Shown: positions 57,314 through 64,000 of the stretch, piece after piece
Numbering within the stretch: position 1 is the stretch's first letter
How the letters are laid out: every line of letters starts with the position of its first letter
NCBI GenBank assembly: GCA_963747335.1
Contig: CAVVEV010000005.1
Location: forward strand, 186,001 to 250,000
Origin: Prado023 sp963747335
Lineage (GTDB): Bacteria; Actinomycetota; Actinomycetes; S36-B12; CAIYMF01
DNA length: 64,000 nt
Direction: 5' to 3'
Made by a program: the position numbers and the translations under genes
The notes under the pieces: generated by a model
Told to the model about the DNA's origin: nothing
What the model saw: the letters and a program-made list of their open reading frames with translations, nothing else
Database searches by the model: none

Positions 57314-58840
57314 ATGCCCGAACGCGTTGCCCTGTCCCCGAACGACTCCCTCTGGCTGAACATGGACTCCCCCGAGAACCTGATGGTGATCGAGGGCGTC
57401 ATGTGGTTCGACGAGCCACTGGAGCTCGATGCCGTGACGCGCGCCCTGCGCGAGCGCATGGTCGAGCGGTACCCGGTGTTCACCTGGCGGCCCGAGCACT
57501 CCAACCTCGGGCTGGACCACTGGGTCGAGGATCCCGACTTCGACATCGACCGGCACATCACGCACCACAACCTCCGCGGGAGTGGTGGACGTGACGCGAT
57601 GCGCAAGTTCCTGGAGTCCCGGATGTCCGAGCCGCTCCCCCGGGACCGGCCGCTCTGGCACGCCCATGTCCTGACCGGCCGTGACTTCGGTGCCGTCATG
57701 ATGCGCTTCCACCACGCGATCGCCGACGGGACCGCGCTGGTGCGCGTCCTTCTGGATCTCACGACCGACACCCCCAGCGGGGAGGCCGAGCCCGAGGATG
57801 CCGTGGCGGCACTGACGGGATCCGACCCGCGCAACCATCCGGTCGAGCCCTCCCCGACCATGGGGCCGGCCCCCACCGATCGAGGTCACCCCGGCCTGCG
57901 CGACCGGGCCGGTCGCCGCCTGTTCCAGCTGGCCACCTTCCCCGTGGCGGCCGGCGTCGCGGCCACGAACTCCGCCGTCAGCCTCGTGCACCAGCTCGAT
58001 CCCGACCACCGGGGCAGCCTCACGTGGAGACTCGCCGACCAGGTGGCTGGAACCGCCGACGCCGTCGACAAGCTGATCATCGGGACCCACGAGGACATCC
58101 TGCTGTTCGGCCAGCCGGGCATCGACAAGCGTGCGGACTGGGCGCCGGCCTACGACCTCGACGACGTCAAGCGGGTCGCGAAGGCGCGCGGCGCGACCGT
58201 CAACGACGTGATGATGGCCGCGCTGGCAGGCGCGCTGCGCCGGTACGTCCTCGCCCGGGGCGAGGTCCCCCGCGACGTCGTCACGATGATCCCGGTCAAC
58301 CTGCGCGCGATGGACGAGCCGCTGCCGATCCACCTGGGCAACAAGTTCGCGCTCGTCGCGATCGAGCTCCCGCTCTCCGAGCCGACGCCCATGGCCCGGT
58401 TGGCCGCGTCGAAGGCCCGGATGGATGTCATCAAGTTCGGGCCCGAGGCGCTGCTGACGTTCGGGTTGTCCCACGCGATCGGAGTCATGGGCTCCGTGAC
58501 CGAGACCCTCTCGCGCCGGATGACCCAGTTCTTCAGCAACAAGGCCATCGGCGTGACCACCAACGTCCCCGGGCCGACCGAGGTGCGCTACTTCGCCGGG
58601 CAGGAGATGGTCGGCATCCTCGGGTGGGTTCCCGGCGCGTCGCACCAGACCCTGGGCGCCTGCATCTTCAGCTACAACGGCATGATCCGCGTCGGGTTCA
58701 AGACCGACGCGAACGTGATCCCGGACGTGAGCAACCTGGTGGCAGCGTTCAACGACGAGATGGCCGACCTGTTCGCTGAGGGCGCTTCCGGCGCCGAGGG
58801 AGCTGAGGGCTCCGAGGCCCGACGCCCGGCGCGGACATGA
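57314..58840 (+). CDS. WS/DGAT-type O-acyltransferase, copy 2
   Basis: A 508-residue intact paralogue of the preceding gene; the two share the N-terminal NDSLWLNMDSPENLMVIE segment almost exactly, and the C-terminal FKTD region. The active-site HHAIADG follows FGAVMMRF. WS/DGAT enzymes join fatty acyl-CoA to diacylglycerol or fatty alcohols at lipid-droplet surfaces. A 35-residue Pro/Asp-rich stretch (about 150-195) differs from copy 1. ATG 57314 lies 6 nt behind CACGAT. A strong terminator follows, 1 nt after the stop. Confidence 0.93.
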   Translation: MPERVALSPNDSLWLNMDSPENLMVIEGVMWFDEPLELDAVTRALRERMVERYPVFTWRPEHSNLGLDHWVEDPDFDIDRHITHHNLRGSGGRDAMRKFLESRMSEPLPRDRPLWHAHVLTGRDFGAVMMRFHHAIADGTALVRVLLDLTTDTPSGEAEPEDAVAALTGSDPRNHPVEPSPTMGPAPTDRGHPGLRDRAGRRLFQLATFPVAAGVAATNSAVSLVHQLDPDHRGSLTWRLADQVAGTADAVDKLIIGTHEDILLFGQPGIDKRADWAPAYDLDDVKRVAKARGATVNDVMMAALAGALRRYVLARGEVPRDVVTMIPVNLRAMDEPLPIHLGNKFALVAIELPLSEPTPMARLAASKARMDVIKFGPEALLTFGLSHAIGVMGSVTETLSRRMTQFFSNKAIGVTTNVPGPTEVRYFAGQEMVGILGWVPGASHQTLGACIFSYNGMIRVGFKTDANVIPDVSNLVAAFNDEMADLFAEGASGAEGAEGSEARRPART

Positions 58841-58841
58841 C

Positions 58842-58872
58842 GGTGCCCGAGCCGACAGGCGACTCGGGCACC
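58842..58872. terminator. Hairpin between WS/DGAT copy 2 and NlpC/P60
   Basis: GGTGCCCGAG (58842-58851) pairs with CTCGGGCACC (58863-58872), a perfect 10-bp stem with an 11-nt loop, between convergent genes. Confidence 0.7.
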
Positions 58873-58911
58873 GGGTGCGCGACGTCGCGTGCCGCGAGGA
58901 TCAGGGGCGGA

Positions 58912-59466
58912 TCAGAGAGCCCGGCCGAAGGAGACGTTGCGCGTCCAGATGTTCACGGTCTTGACCCGCTGGCCGGGTCGGGGCGAGTGCAGGACCTTGT
59001 TGCCGCCGGCGTAGATGCCGACGTGGTAGGCGCGGCTGCCGCTGCGGAAGAACACGAGGTCGCCCTTGCGGGCGCTGCTGCGGGAGATCCGCTTGGCCTT
59101 GCGCATCTGGCCCGTCGCCGAGTGCGGCAGGCTCACGCCTGCCTTGCGGTACACGTACGAGGTGAAGCCCGAGCAGTCGAAGCCGCGGGGGGTCGTGCCG
59201 CCGTACCGGTAGGGAACGCCCTTCAGTGAGTTCCCGGTGCGCATCACCTTCGCCGAACGCACGGCGAAGGAGCGCGAGCTGCGCGAACTCTTCTTCTTGC
59301 GATCCGCGGCCGAGACGGTCGAGGCTGCGCTGCTCTCGATGGAAACGCGGGGGGCGGGGATCGCCGACGCCGACGGCGCGGAGGCGATCGGCGAGATCGG
59401 AAGGGCTACGGCCAGGGCGGTGGCGCCTGCCAGGGCCATACCTCGAGCACGGGTCAGTAGAGCCAT
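58912..59466 (-). CDS. Secreted NlpC/P60 (C40) peptidoglycan endopeptidase
   Basis: A 184-residue secreted hydrolase. A signal peptide (RGMALAGATALAVALPISP) leads to a Ser/Lys-rich linker, then an NlpC/P60 domain with Cys98 in RGFDCSGFTSYVY, His148 (YHVGIYAGG) and His160 (KVLHSP). It cuts peptide stems of peptidoglycan during growth and division. ATG 59466 has a GGAGGAG ribosome site. The 5' leader carries a c-di-AMP riboswitch, which normally lowers expression of cell-wall hydrolases when c-di-AMP is high. Confidence 0.93.
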   Translation of the reverse strand: MALLTRARGMALAGATALAVALPISPIASAPSASAIPAPRVSIESSAASTVSAADRKKKSSRSSRSFAVRSAKVMRTGNSLKGVPYRYGGTTPRGFDCSGFTSYVYRKAGVSLPHSATGQMRKAKRISRSSARKGDLVFFRSGSRAYHVGIYAGGNKVLHSPRPGQRVKTVNIWTRNVSFGRAL

Positions 59467-59480
59467 GGTGATGTCTCCTC

Positions 59481-59625
59481 CAGGCGCCTGCGAGGTGAGC
59501 TGTCGGGTTCGGGTGGGGAGCACCCGGCCGCTCTCGCGGCTTCACCCCAAGGACTCACGCCTGTCGACGTGGGACCACGAATCGTGGGTCCCCCGCTCCC
59601 GTTCTCAATGCGTTGCTGGCCGGTG
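59481..59625 (-). promoter_or_regulatory. c-di-AMP riboswitch (ydaO/yuaA type) in the NlpC/P60 leader
   Basis: Read on the minus strand, the leader has the conserved pieces of the ydaO class in order: GGGGGACCCA, TTGGGGTGAAGCC, a short hairpin (GCCGCGAGAGCGGC), then CCCGAACCCGACAGCTCACC and CTCGCAGGCGC, ending about 15 nt before the start codon. Gene context (peptidoglycan hydrolase) fits the class. Limits are approximate. Confidence 0.82.
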
Positions 59626-59921
59626 GCCAGTCGCTGAAGGGCGTGACGTGAACGGGATTCGGCGCCGTCCGCCCCATCCCACCGGGTGGCGGGACTTCAT
59701 CACCGTAGCCAATGTCGCAGCCTTGTCACAAACTCATCCGCTGTGATGTATCTCTCGTCGCCGGGGCCAAACGCGGGAAAAACGGGCGTTTCCGGGCCTG
59801 GAGAGCGCGCTCAGTGACGGCATGAGGACCCCCTGCGATCACCCCCTGCCCTATGCCGGTCGCCTGCCCGGCTCCGGCGCGAGTTCGGGTCCGGCGAGAG
59901 TTCGGGCGTGACTGCGGCGGG
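59626..59921. other. Intergenic region upstream of the riboswitch and after the CsoR-like gene
   Basis: About 300 nt with no gene seen. It includes the expected promoter of the NlpC/P60 gene and, at its right end, a tandem repeat. Confidence 0.4.
59873..59906. repeat. Tandem duplication of a 17-nt unit
   Basis: TCCGGCGCGAGTTCGGG (59873-59889) is followed directly by TCCGGCGAGAGTTCGGG (59890-59906), one mismatch. It lies just beyond the CsoR-like gene. Confidence 0.6.
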
Positions 59922-60191
59922 TCAGGCCAGCGTCAGGAACAGCTTCTCGATCTTCTCCATGGACATCGGAGGCTCCTGACCGCTCTCGTTGGCCGCGGCG
60001 CAGGCCTGCAGCTCGGCGGAGATGATCTTGAAACCGGCCCGGTCGATGGCCCGGGACACCGCGGCGACCTGAACCATGACGTCGGTGCAGTCACGGCCCT
60101 CGTCGATCATGGTGACGATCCCGGCGACCTGGCCCTGGATCCGGCGCAGCCTGTTGACCACGTCCTTGCGGCACGTCTCATCGATGGCCAT
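59922..60191 (-). CDS. CsoR-family metal/persulfide-sensing repressor
   Basis: An 89-residue all-helical repressor of the CsoR/RcnR/CstR family (DUF156). Cys35 (EGRDCTDVMVQV) and Cys64 (AELQAC) match the two conserved cysteines. The copper-binding His of CsoR, four residues before the second Cys, is Glu60 here. Family knowledge links loss of this His to persulfide sensors (CstR) or other metals, so copper sensing is doubtful. With a sulfur operon 12 kb away, persulfide sensing is possible. A palindromic operator lies just upstream, so it probably represses itself. Confidence 0.88.
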   Translation of the reverse strand: MAIDETCRKDVVNRLRRIQGQVAGIVTMIDEGRDCTDVMVQVAAVSRAIDRAGFKIISAELQACAAANESGQEPPMSMEKIEKLFLTLA

Positions 60192-60209
60192 GGCATCCTC
60201 CCCTAGTGA

Positions 60210-60225
60210 GTACCCCGTAGGGTAC
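60210..60225. promoter_or_regulatory. Operator palindrome of the CsoR-like gene
   Basis: GTACCC-CGTA-GGGTAC is a perfect 6-bp inverted repeat with a 4-nt centre, 19 nt before the start codon. Its G-tract/C-tract shape matches known CsoR/CstR sites. Confidence 0.6.
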
Positions 60226-60268
60226 CTGCGTTCGACCGTTCGCGGGAGTCCCCGCTGCACGGACCGGG

Positions 60269-60958
60269 CTATGCCGCGACGATGACCTGCTTGGCCTGGG
60301 CGCCGGACAGCTCGACGAAGCCCTCCGGGCCCTCGAGGCGAACGCCTCCCGCAGCGAGGCTGACCTCCACCCGGGTGCCGGGTGTGGCCCCGATGCCCCG
60401 CAGGGCCCCCATCATCGCCTCGTCGGCCTGCAGCGTCTCAGCGATTCGGACCAGGGTCATGGGGCGCGCAGCCTCCTGGGCGGCGACAGCCGCCGACTGA
60501 CCGGGGACGTCCGCGGCCTGGCTGCGGGTCGTGGATCCCGCGAGCTCGCGCAGCCCTGGGATCGGGTTCCCGAACGGCGAGGTCGTGGGATGGTTGAGGA
60601 TCTCCACGAGCCGGCGCTCCACGGACTCGCTCATCACGTGCTCCCACCGACAGGCCTCGGTGTGGACCTCCTCCCAGGGAAGCCCGATCACCTCCACCAG
60701 GAGGCACTCGGCCAACCGGTGCTTGCGCATGACGCGCATGGCCAGGTCGGAGCCCGTGTCGGTCAGGACGATGTGGTGGTCATCGGCGTCGAGCTCGACA
60801 AGCCCATCGCGCTGCATGCGTGCGACGGTCTGCGACACCGTGGGCCCACTCTGGCCGAGGCGCTCGGTGATCCGCGCACGCATCGGCAGGATGCCCTCCT
60901 CCGACAGCTCAAAGATCGTTCGCAGGTACATCTCCGTGGTATCGATGAGGTCGCTCAC
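60269..60958 (-). CDS. DtxR/IdeR-family metal-dependent transcriptional regulator
   Basis: A 229-residue regulator of iron or manganese genes. The N-terminal winged helix (LIDTTEMYLRTIFELSEEGI, then GQSGPTVSQTVARMQRDGLV), the metal-binding dimer domain (MRKHRLAECLLVEVIGL, HTEACRWEHVMSESVERRL) and a C-terminal SH3-like domain are complete. The Cys-x-x-x-H pattern EACRWEHVMS is the DtxR/IdeR type rather than MntR. Start GTG 60958 begins with SDLIDTTEMYL. An iron-box-like palindrome upstream of the heme peroxidase at 55404 is a possible target. Confidence 0.93.
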   Translation of the reverse strand: MSDLIDTTEMYLRTIFELSEEGILPMRARITERLGQSGPTVSQTVARMQRDGLVELDADDHHIVLTDTGSDLAMRVMRKHRLAECLLVEVIGLPWEEVHTEACRWEHVMSESVERRLVEILNHPTTSPFGNPIPGLRELAGSTTRSQAADVPGQSAAVAAQEAARPMTLVRIAETLQADEAMMGALRGIGATPGTRVEVSLAAGGVRLEGPEGFVELSGAQAKQVIVAA

Positions 60959-61077
60959 GCCCCCATTGTGCCCCCCTACGGCGCGATCGGCGGGACCGGG
61001 GCGTGTCACCCCCCGGGGTATCCGGACCTTCGGGCGTGCCCGCACCCGACGCGGATGCGGTGGGCGTGCCGGCCCCC

Positions 61078-61083
61078 TACTGT
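61078..61083 (+). promoter_or_regulatory. -10 box of leaderless photolyase promoter
   Basis: TACTGT with 7 nt to GTG 61091 and no Shine-Dalgarno. Confidence 0.4.
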
Positions 61084-61090
61084 CGGGGCC

Positions 61091-62434
61091 GTGCAGAACG
61101 TGATGTGGTTCCGACGGGACCTCCGGACCCAGGACCACCCCGCCCTGGCCCGCGCCATCAGCGAGGCCGCCGGCGCACCGATCCTGCCCCTGTTCCTCGT
61201 CGTCGCGGGACCGTGGCAGCGACTCGGAGCGCCGGCGCGCGCCTACCTGGCTGACTCGCTGTCGGCACTACGCGACGACCTCGGCGCCCTGCACGTGCGC
61301 ACGGGCGATCCCGCCGGGGTGCTCAGTGCCCTGGCCCAGGAGCTGGGACCCCTCACGGTGCACGTGACCGAGGCCCACACCCCACGGGGCCGGGAGCGCG
61401 ACGCCCGCGTTGCAGCGGCCCTGGCGGGTCTCGGCTCTCAGCTGGTGGCCACCGGCAGCAACTATGCCGTGGCGCCGGGGTCGGTCCTCAAGTCCGACGG
61501 CAGCCCGTACCGCGTGTTCACCCCGTTCCATCGCGCCTGGCTGGACGCGGGCTGGGGGGCACCGACCCGCCGACCAGCCCGGATCGAGGTCCTGGACCTC
61601 CCCGGCGAGCCGCTGCCCACCGCCCAGCCGCCGACCGGGACGACCGTCCCCGCCGCCGGCGAGGCCGCGGCCATGGAGCGTTGGGCCGAGTTCGCCGCAG
61701 AGCACCTGGCCGACTACGGCGCCCTGCGCGACCGTGCCGACCTCCCCGGCACCAGCCGCCTGTCCCTCCCACTGCGCTGGGGCGAGATCCATCCACGGAC
61801 CCTGCTGGCCGCACTCGACCCCGACCGCGACCGCCGGTTCATCGCCGAGATCGGGTGGCGCGAGTTCTATGCCGACGTCCTGTTCCACAACCCCGGGACG
61901 CTCACCGACAACCTGAACCCGGCCTTCGACGCGATGGTCCACGACTCGGGCCCCGCGGCGGACGAGGCCTTCACGGCCTGGGCCGAGGGCCGCACCGGGT
62001 TCCCCTTCGTCGACGCGGGGATGCGCCAGCTGCGCGCCGAAGGGTGGATGCACAACCGCGTGCGGATGGTGGTCGCCTCGTTCCTCGTGAAGGACCTGCA
62101 CCTGCCGTGGTGGCGCGGGGAACGGGAGTTCATGCGGTGGTTGGTCGACGGCGACCCCGCCTCCAACGCCCATGGCTGGCAGTGGGTGGCCGGGTCCGGC
62201 ACGGACGCAGCCCCGTACTTCCGGGTCTTCAACCCGGTCCTGCAGGGCCTGAAGTTCGATCCCGACGGCGCCTACGTGCGCCGCTACGTCCCCGAGCTGG
62301 CGCACCTTGCGGGAACCGCCACCCATGAGCCGTGGAAGGTGCTCGACGGGTACGCCCACGGGTACCCCGAGCCGATCGTCGACCACTTCGAGGAGCGCGA
62401 CGAGGCCCTGCGCCGGTACACCGCCATCCGCTGA
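61091..62434 (+). CDS. phr: Deoxyribodipyrimidine photolyase
   Basis: A 447-residue class I CPD photolyase that uses light and FADH- to split pyrimidine dimers. The N-terminal antenna domain starts VMWFRRDLRTQDHPAL. The FAD-binding C-domain has WREFYADVLFHNP, GFPFVDAGMRQLRAEGWMHN, RVRMVVASFLVKDL and the Trp-rich DGDPASNAHGWQWVAGSGTD. Length is usual. GTG 61091 lies 7 nt behind TACTGT. It stands alone between the DtxR-type regulator and the ParA pair. Confidence 0.94.
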   Translation: MQNVMWFRRDLRTQDHPALARAISEAAGAPILPLFLVVAGPWQRLGAPARAYLADSLSALRDDLGALHVRTGDPAGVLSALAQELGPLTVHVTEAHTPRGRERDARVAAALAGLGSQLVATGSNYAVAPGSVLKSDGSPYRVFTPFHRAWLDAGWGAPTRRPARIEVLDLPGEPLPTAQPPTGTTVPAAGEAAAMERWAEFAAEHLADYGALRDRADLPGTSRLSLPLRWGEIHPRTLLAALDPDRDRRFIAEIGWREFYADVLFHNPGTLTDNLNPAFDAMVHDSGPAADEAFTAWAEGRTGFPFVDAGMRQLRAEGWMHNRVRMVVASFLVKDLHLPWWRGEREFMRWLVDGDPASNAHGWQWVAGSGTDAAPYFRVFNPVLQGLKFDPDGAYVRRYVPELAHLAGTATHEPWKVLDGYAHGYPEPIVDHFEERDEALRRYTAIR

Positions 62435-62503
62435 CCGGCGGTCCGCGGCGGACGCCCGGTCCGTCCCCTCGGTTGAGGCGTCCCTGCATGGCAGACTGGC
62501 CGC

Positions 62504-63265
62504 GTGGCCATGCTTGCAGCGATCTCCCTCAAGGGCGGCGTCGGGAAGACGTCGGTCTGCCTGGGGCTTGCCGCCAGCGCCTGGGCTGCCGGCCACCGCA
62601 CCCTGGTGATCGATCTCGATCCCCAGGCCAACGCCACTGCAGCGCTCGACCCGCAGCCCTACGAGTTCACGACGAACGACGTCCTGGCAGACGGGCGCGA
62701 GGGGATCGCCGCGGATGCGATCGTCGCCAGCGGCTGGGGCCCCGGGATCGACCTGATCGCCGGCGAGCGGGCCCTGGAGCACCGCGCCCATGCCGAGGGC
62801 CCCGACTCCGCGCTGCGCCTGCGCACCACCCTCATCGGCGCACTCGACCGGTACCACACGATCCTGATCGACTGCCCACCCTCGCTCGGGGAGCTGACCC
62901 GCAACGCGCTCGCGGCCGCCCCCGCCGCGTTGATCGTCACCGAGCCCTCGTACTTCGCCCTGCAGGGTGCCGAGCAGGCGCTGGAGGCCGTGGACATCGC
63001 GCGCGCGGCCACCAACCTGGGCCTGCGCCCGGCCGGCATCGTCGTCAACCGGGTGCGGCACAGCGCGGAGCACGCCTACCGCCTCGACGAGCTGCGCAGG
63101 GCCTACCCGCAGCTCGTACTGGACCCGCCGATCCCCGACCGGACCGCCATGGGCGCAGCGCAGGGGGCCGCCGTGCCCATCACGGCCATGCGCTCGCAGA
63201 GCGCGAAGGACCTGGTGGCCCTGTTCACCGAACTGGCCGCCAACATCGAGGAGGGCCTGTCATGA
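62504..63265 (+). CDS. ParA-family ATPase
   Basis: A 253-residue Walker-type ATPase of the ParA/Soj/MinD superfamily. The deviant P-loop KGGVGKTSVCLG, switch I VIDLDPQANAT and the segment ILIDCPPSLGELTRNAL are complete. Such proteins position DNA or large complexes. The partner is the small gene that overlaps it by 4 nt, not a canonical ParB, so it may be a cargo-positioning ParA rather than the chromosomal parA. GTG 62504 lies 6 nt behind CAGACT; ATG 62510 is an alternative. Confidence 0.9.
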   Translation: MAMLAAISLKGGVGKTSVCLGLAASAWAAGHRTLVIDLDPQANATAALDPQPYEFTTNDVLADGREGIAADAIVASGWGPGIDLIAGERALEHRAHAEGPDSALRLRTTLIGALDRYHTILIDCPPSLGELTRNALAAAPAALIVTEPSYFALQGAEQALEAVDIARAATNLGLRPAGIVVNRVRHSAEHAYRLDELRRAYPQLVLDPPIPDRTAMGAAQGAAVPITAMRSQSAKDLVALFTELAANIEEGLS

Positions 63266-63681
63266 GCACCCCGGCACCGCGCCCGGCGCTGAAGAAGGCC
63301 GCCGACGCCCACATCCACCCCGCGGCCCCAGGGCATTCGGTGCACTCATTGCGCCCGGCGGCGCCCGCTGAGGCGCCTGGCGCGCCCGGCTCCGCGGAGT
63401 CCCCCGGGGAGGCGTCCCTGGTCGAGTCCGCGGGCAGGTCCACCGATACCGCCCAGCACCGGCTGTCCGGGCCCCTGCGCGGCACCACCAGCGACAGCCT
63501 GCGCGCCGCTGCCAAGAAGGCGCGGACCCGACCATCCGGGAAGGCAGACGAGAAGCCGGTCGACCTCGGCGTGAAGGTGCCCAAGTCGGTGCGCAAGGAC
63601 TTCCGCGCCGCAGTGAAGGCCGACAAGCGCGATCCCGACGCCGTTGTCACCGCCCTGCTGAAGGCATGGCTGGGCACCTGA
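63262..63681 (+). CDS. Small basic partner protein of ParA
   Basis: A 139-residue protein whose ATG 63262 overlaps the ParA stop (ATGA). The first 90 residues are disordered, rich in Pro, Ala and Ser, with basic runs. The last 45 (DLGVKVPKSVRKDFRAAVKA, then DPDAVVTALLKAWL) form a short strand and two helices, like a ribbon-helix-helix or ParA-stimulating domain. ParA systems often have such a small partner in place of ParB. No catalytic residues are seen. Confidence 0.82.
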   Translation: MSTPAPRPALKKAADAHIHPAAPGHSVHSLRPAAPAEAPGAPGSAESPGEASLVESAGRSTDTAQHRLSGPLRGTTSDSLRAAAKKARTRPSGKADEKPVDLGVKVPKSVRKDFRAAVKADKRDPDAVVTALLKAWLGT

Positions 63682-63739
63682 CAGAATCGCGGAAGCATCC
63701 CGACCCACTCGCCACCTGTTCGAGGACCAAGGAGACACG

Positions 63740-64000
63740 ATGAGGCTTCACCGGACAACCACCGCACTGGCCGCGCTGCTCCTGGTGGGCTCGTTGGGCG
63801 CCTGCGCCGAGTACACGACCACGGGCGTGCCCTCCGAGGAGGAGTTCGCAGCCGAGATACAGCCAGTCCTGGAGGAGAACCCGCTGGACGCCACCTCCTG
63901 GGCGCTCACCGGGTCCAGCCTCAGCGCGCAGGACCTCGGCACGATGGGCGTCACCGCCGACTTCTTCGCCGAGCAGATGTCCGGACAGGGCCCCGTCAAC
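63740..64000 (+). CDS. Putative lipoprotein (3' partial)
   Basis: The gene starts at ATG 63740, behind an AAGGAGA ribosome site, and runs off the right edge after 87 residues. The N-terminus (MRLHRTTTALAALLLVGSLG, then AC) ends in a lipobox LGAC, so the mature protein should begin at the lipid-modified Cys. The visible part is acidic (PSEEEFAAEIQPVLEENP). No family is recognised. Confidence 0.72.
   Translation, partial: MRLHRTTTALAALLLVGSLGACAEYTTTGVPSEEEFAAEIQPVLEENPLDATSWALTGSSLSAQDLGTMGVTADFFAEQMSGQGPVN

Overview
This 64 kb window has the sequence style of a high-GC Gram-positive chromosome (Actinomycetota). Supporting signs are strongly G/C-ending codons, many GTG starts, an ECF sigma factor with an RskA-type zinc anti-sigma factor, two WS/DGAT-type acyltransferases, a DtxR/IdeR-type regulator, a CsoR-family repressor, an NlpC/P60 gene behind a c-di-AMP (ydaO-type) riboswitch, and a giant DUF11 surface protein ending in an LAETG sortase signal. 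I could not fix the genus. I saw no tRNA, rRNA, CRISPR array, insertion sequence or prophage, so this looks like ordinary chromosome.

Layout. 0-9 kb: a partial membrane protein, a BrkB/YihY membrane protein, a small hypothetical protein, then a tightly coupled minus-strand cassette of HPr-kinase-like protein, tyrosine phosphatase and degenerate HPr-kinase-like protein. A methyltransferase, a solute-binding/VWA fusion and a coiled-coil membrane protein follow. 9-20 kb: nitroreductase, aminopeptidase N, sigma/anti-sigma pair, metallo-beta-lactamase-fold hydrolase, fasciclin protein, aldehyde dehydrogenase, pentapeptide-repeat protein, TM2 protein and tRNA-guanine transglycosylase. 20-37 kb: a queuosine-precursor transporter (likely partner of the transglycosylase), an MMPL transporter coupled to a helical-repeat secreted protein, and a roughly 3,000-residue DUF11 adhesin split by one frameshift. 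37-44 kb: an APH-like kinase, adenine phosphoribosyltransferase, TPR protein, acyltransferase, and an ATP-grasp / alpha-E / transglutaminase operon. 44-48 kb: a compact sulfur operon with a HTH-PocR regulator, SQR-like flavoprotein, DUF1641 protein, DsrC/TusE and DsrE2. 48-64 kb: a membrane acyltransferase, a DUF4097-like/DUF2089 pair, a shattered heme-peroxidase/RTX gene, two WS/DGAT acyltransferases, NlpC/P60, CsoR-like and DtxR-like regulators, photolyase, a ParA pair and a partial lipoprotein.

Two features of the sequence matter for any reader. First, many start codons sit 6-7 nt behind a TAnnnT-like -10 element with no Shine-Dalgarno, so leaderless transcription seems common; I used this to choose several starts. 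Second, single-base frame changes are concentrated between 33.5 and 56.2 kb. They affect the DUF11 protein, the APH-like kinase 3' end, the TPR protein, an acyltransferase, the alpha-E protein, a WS/DGAT enzyme and, at about 14 places, the peroxidase gene. The protein sequence between the breaks looks intact. Local sequencing error is the simplest reading, but pseudogenisation or phase variation cannot be excluded from sequence alone.

The most original-looking systems are the HprK-phosphatase-HprK cassette without a visible HPr, the PocR-regulated DsrE2/DsrC operon with a single-cysteine DsrC, and the MMPL plus helical-repeat partner.
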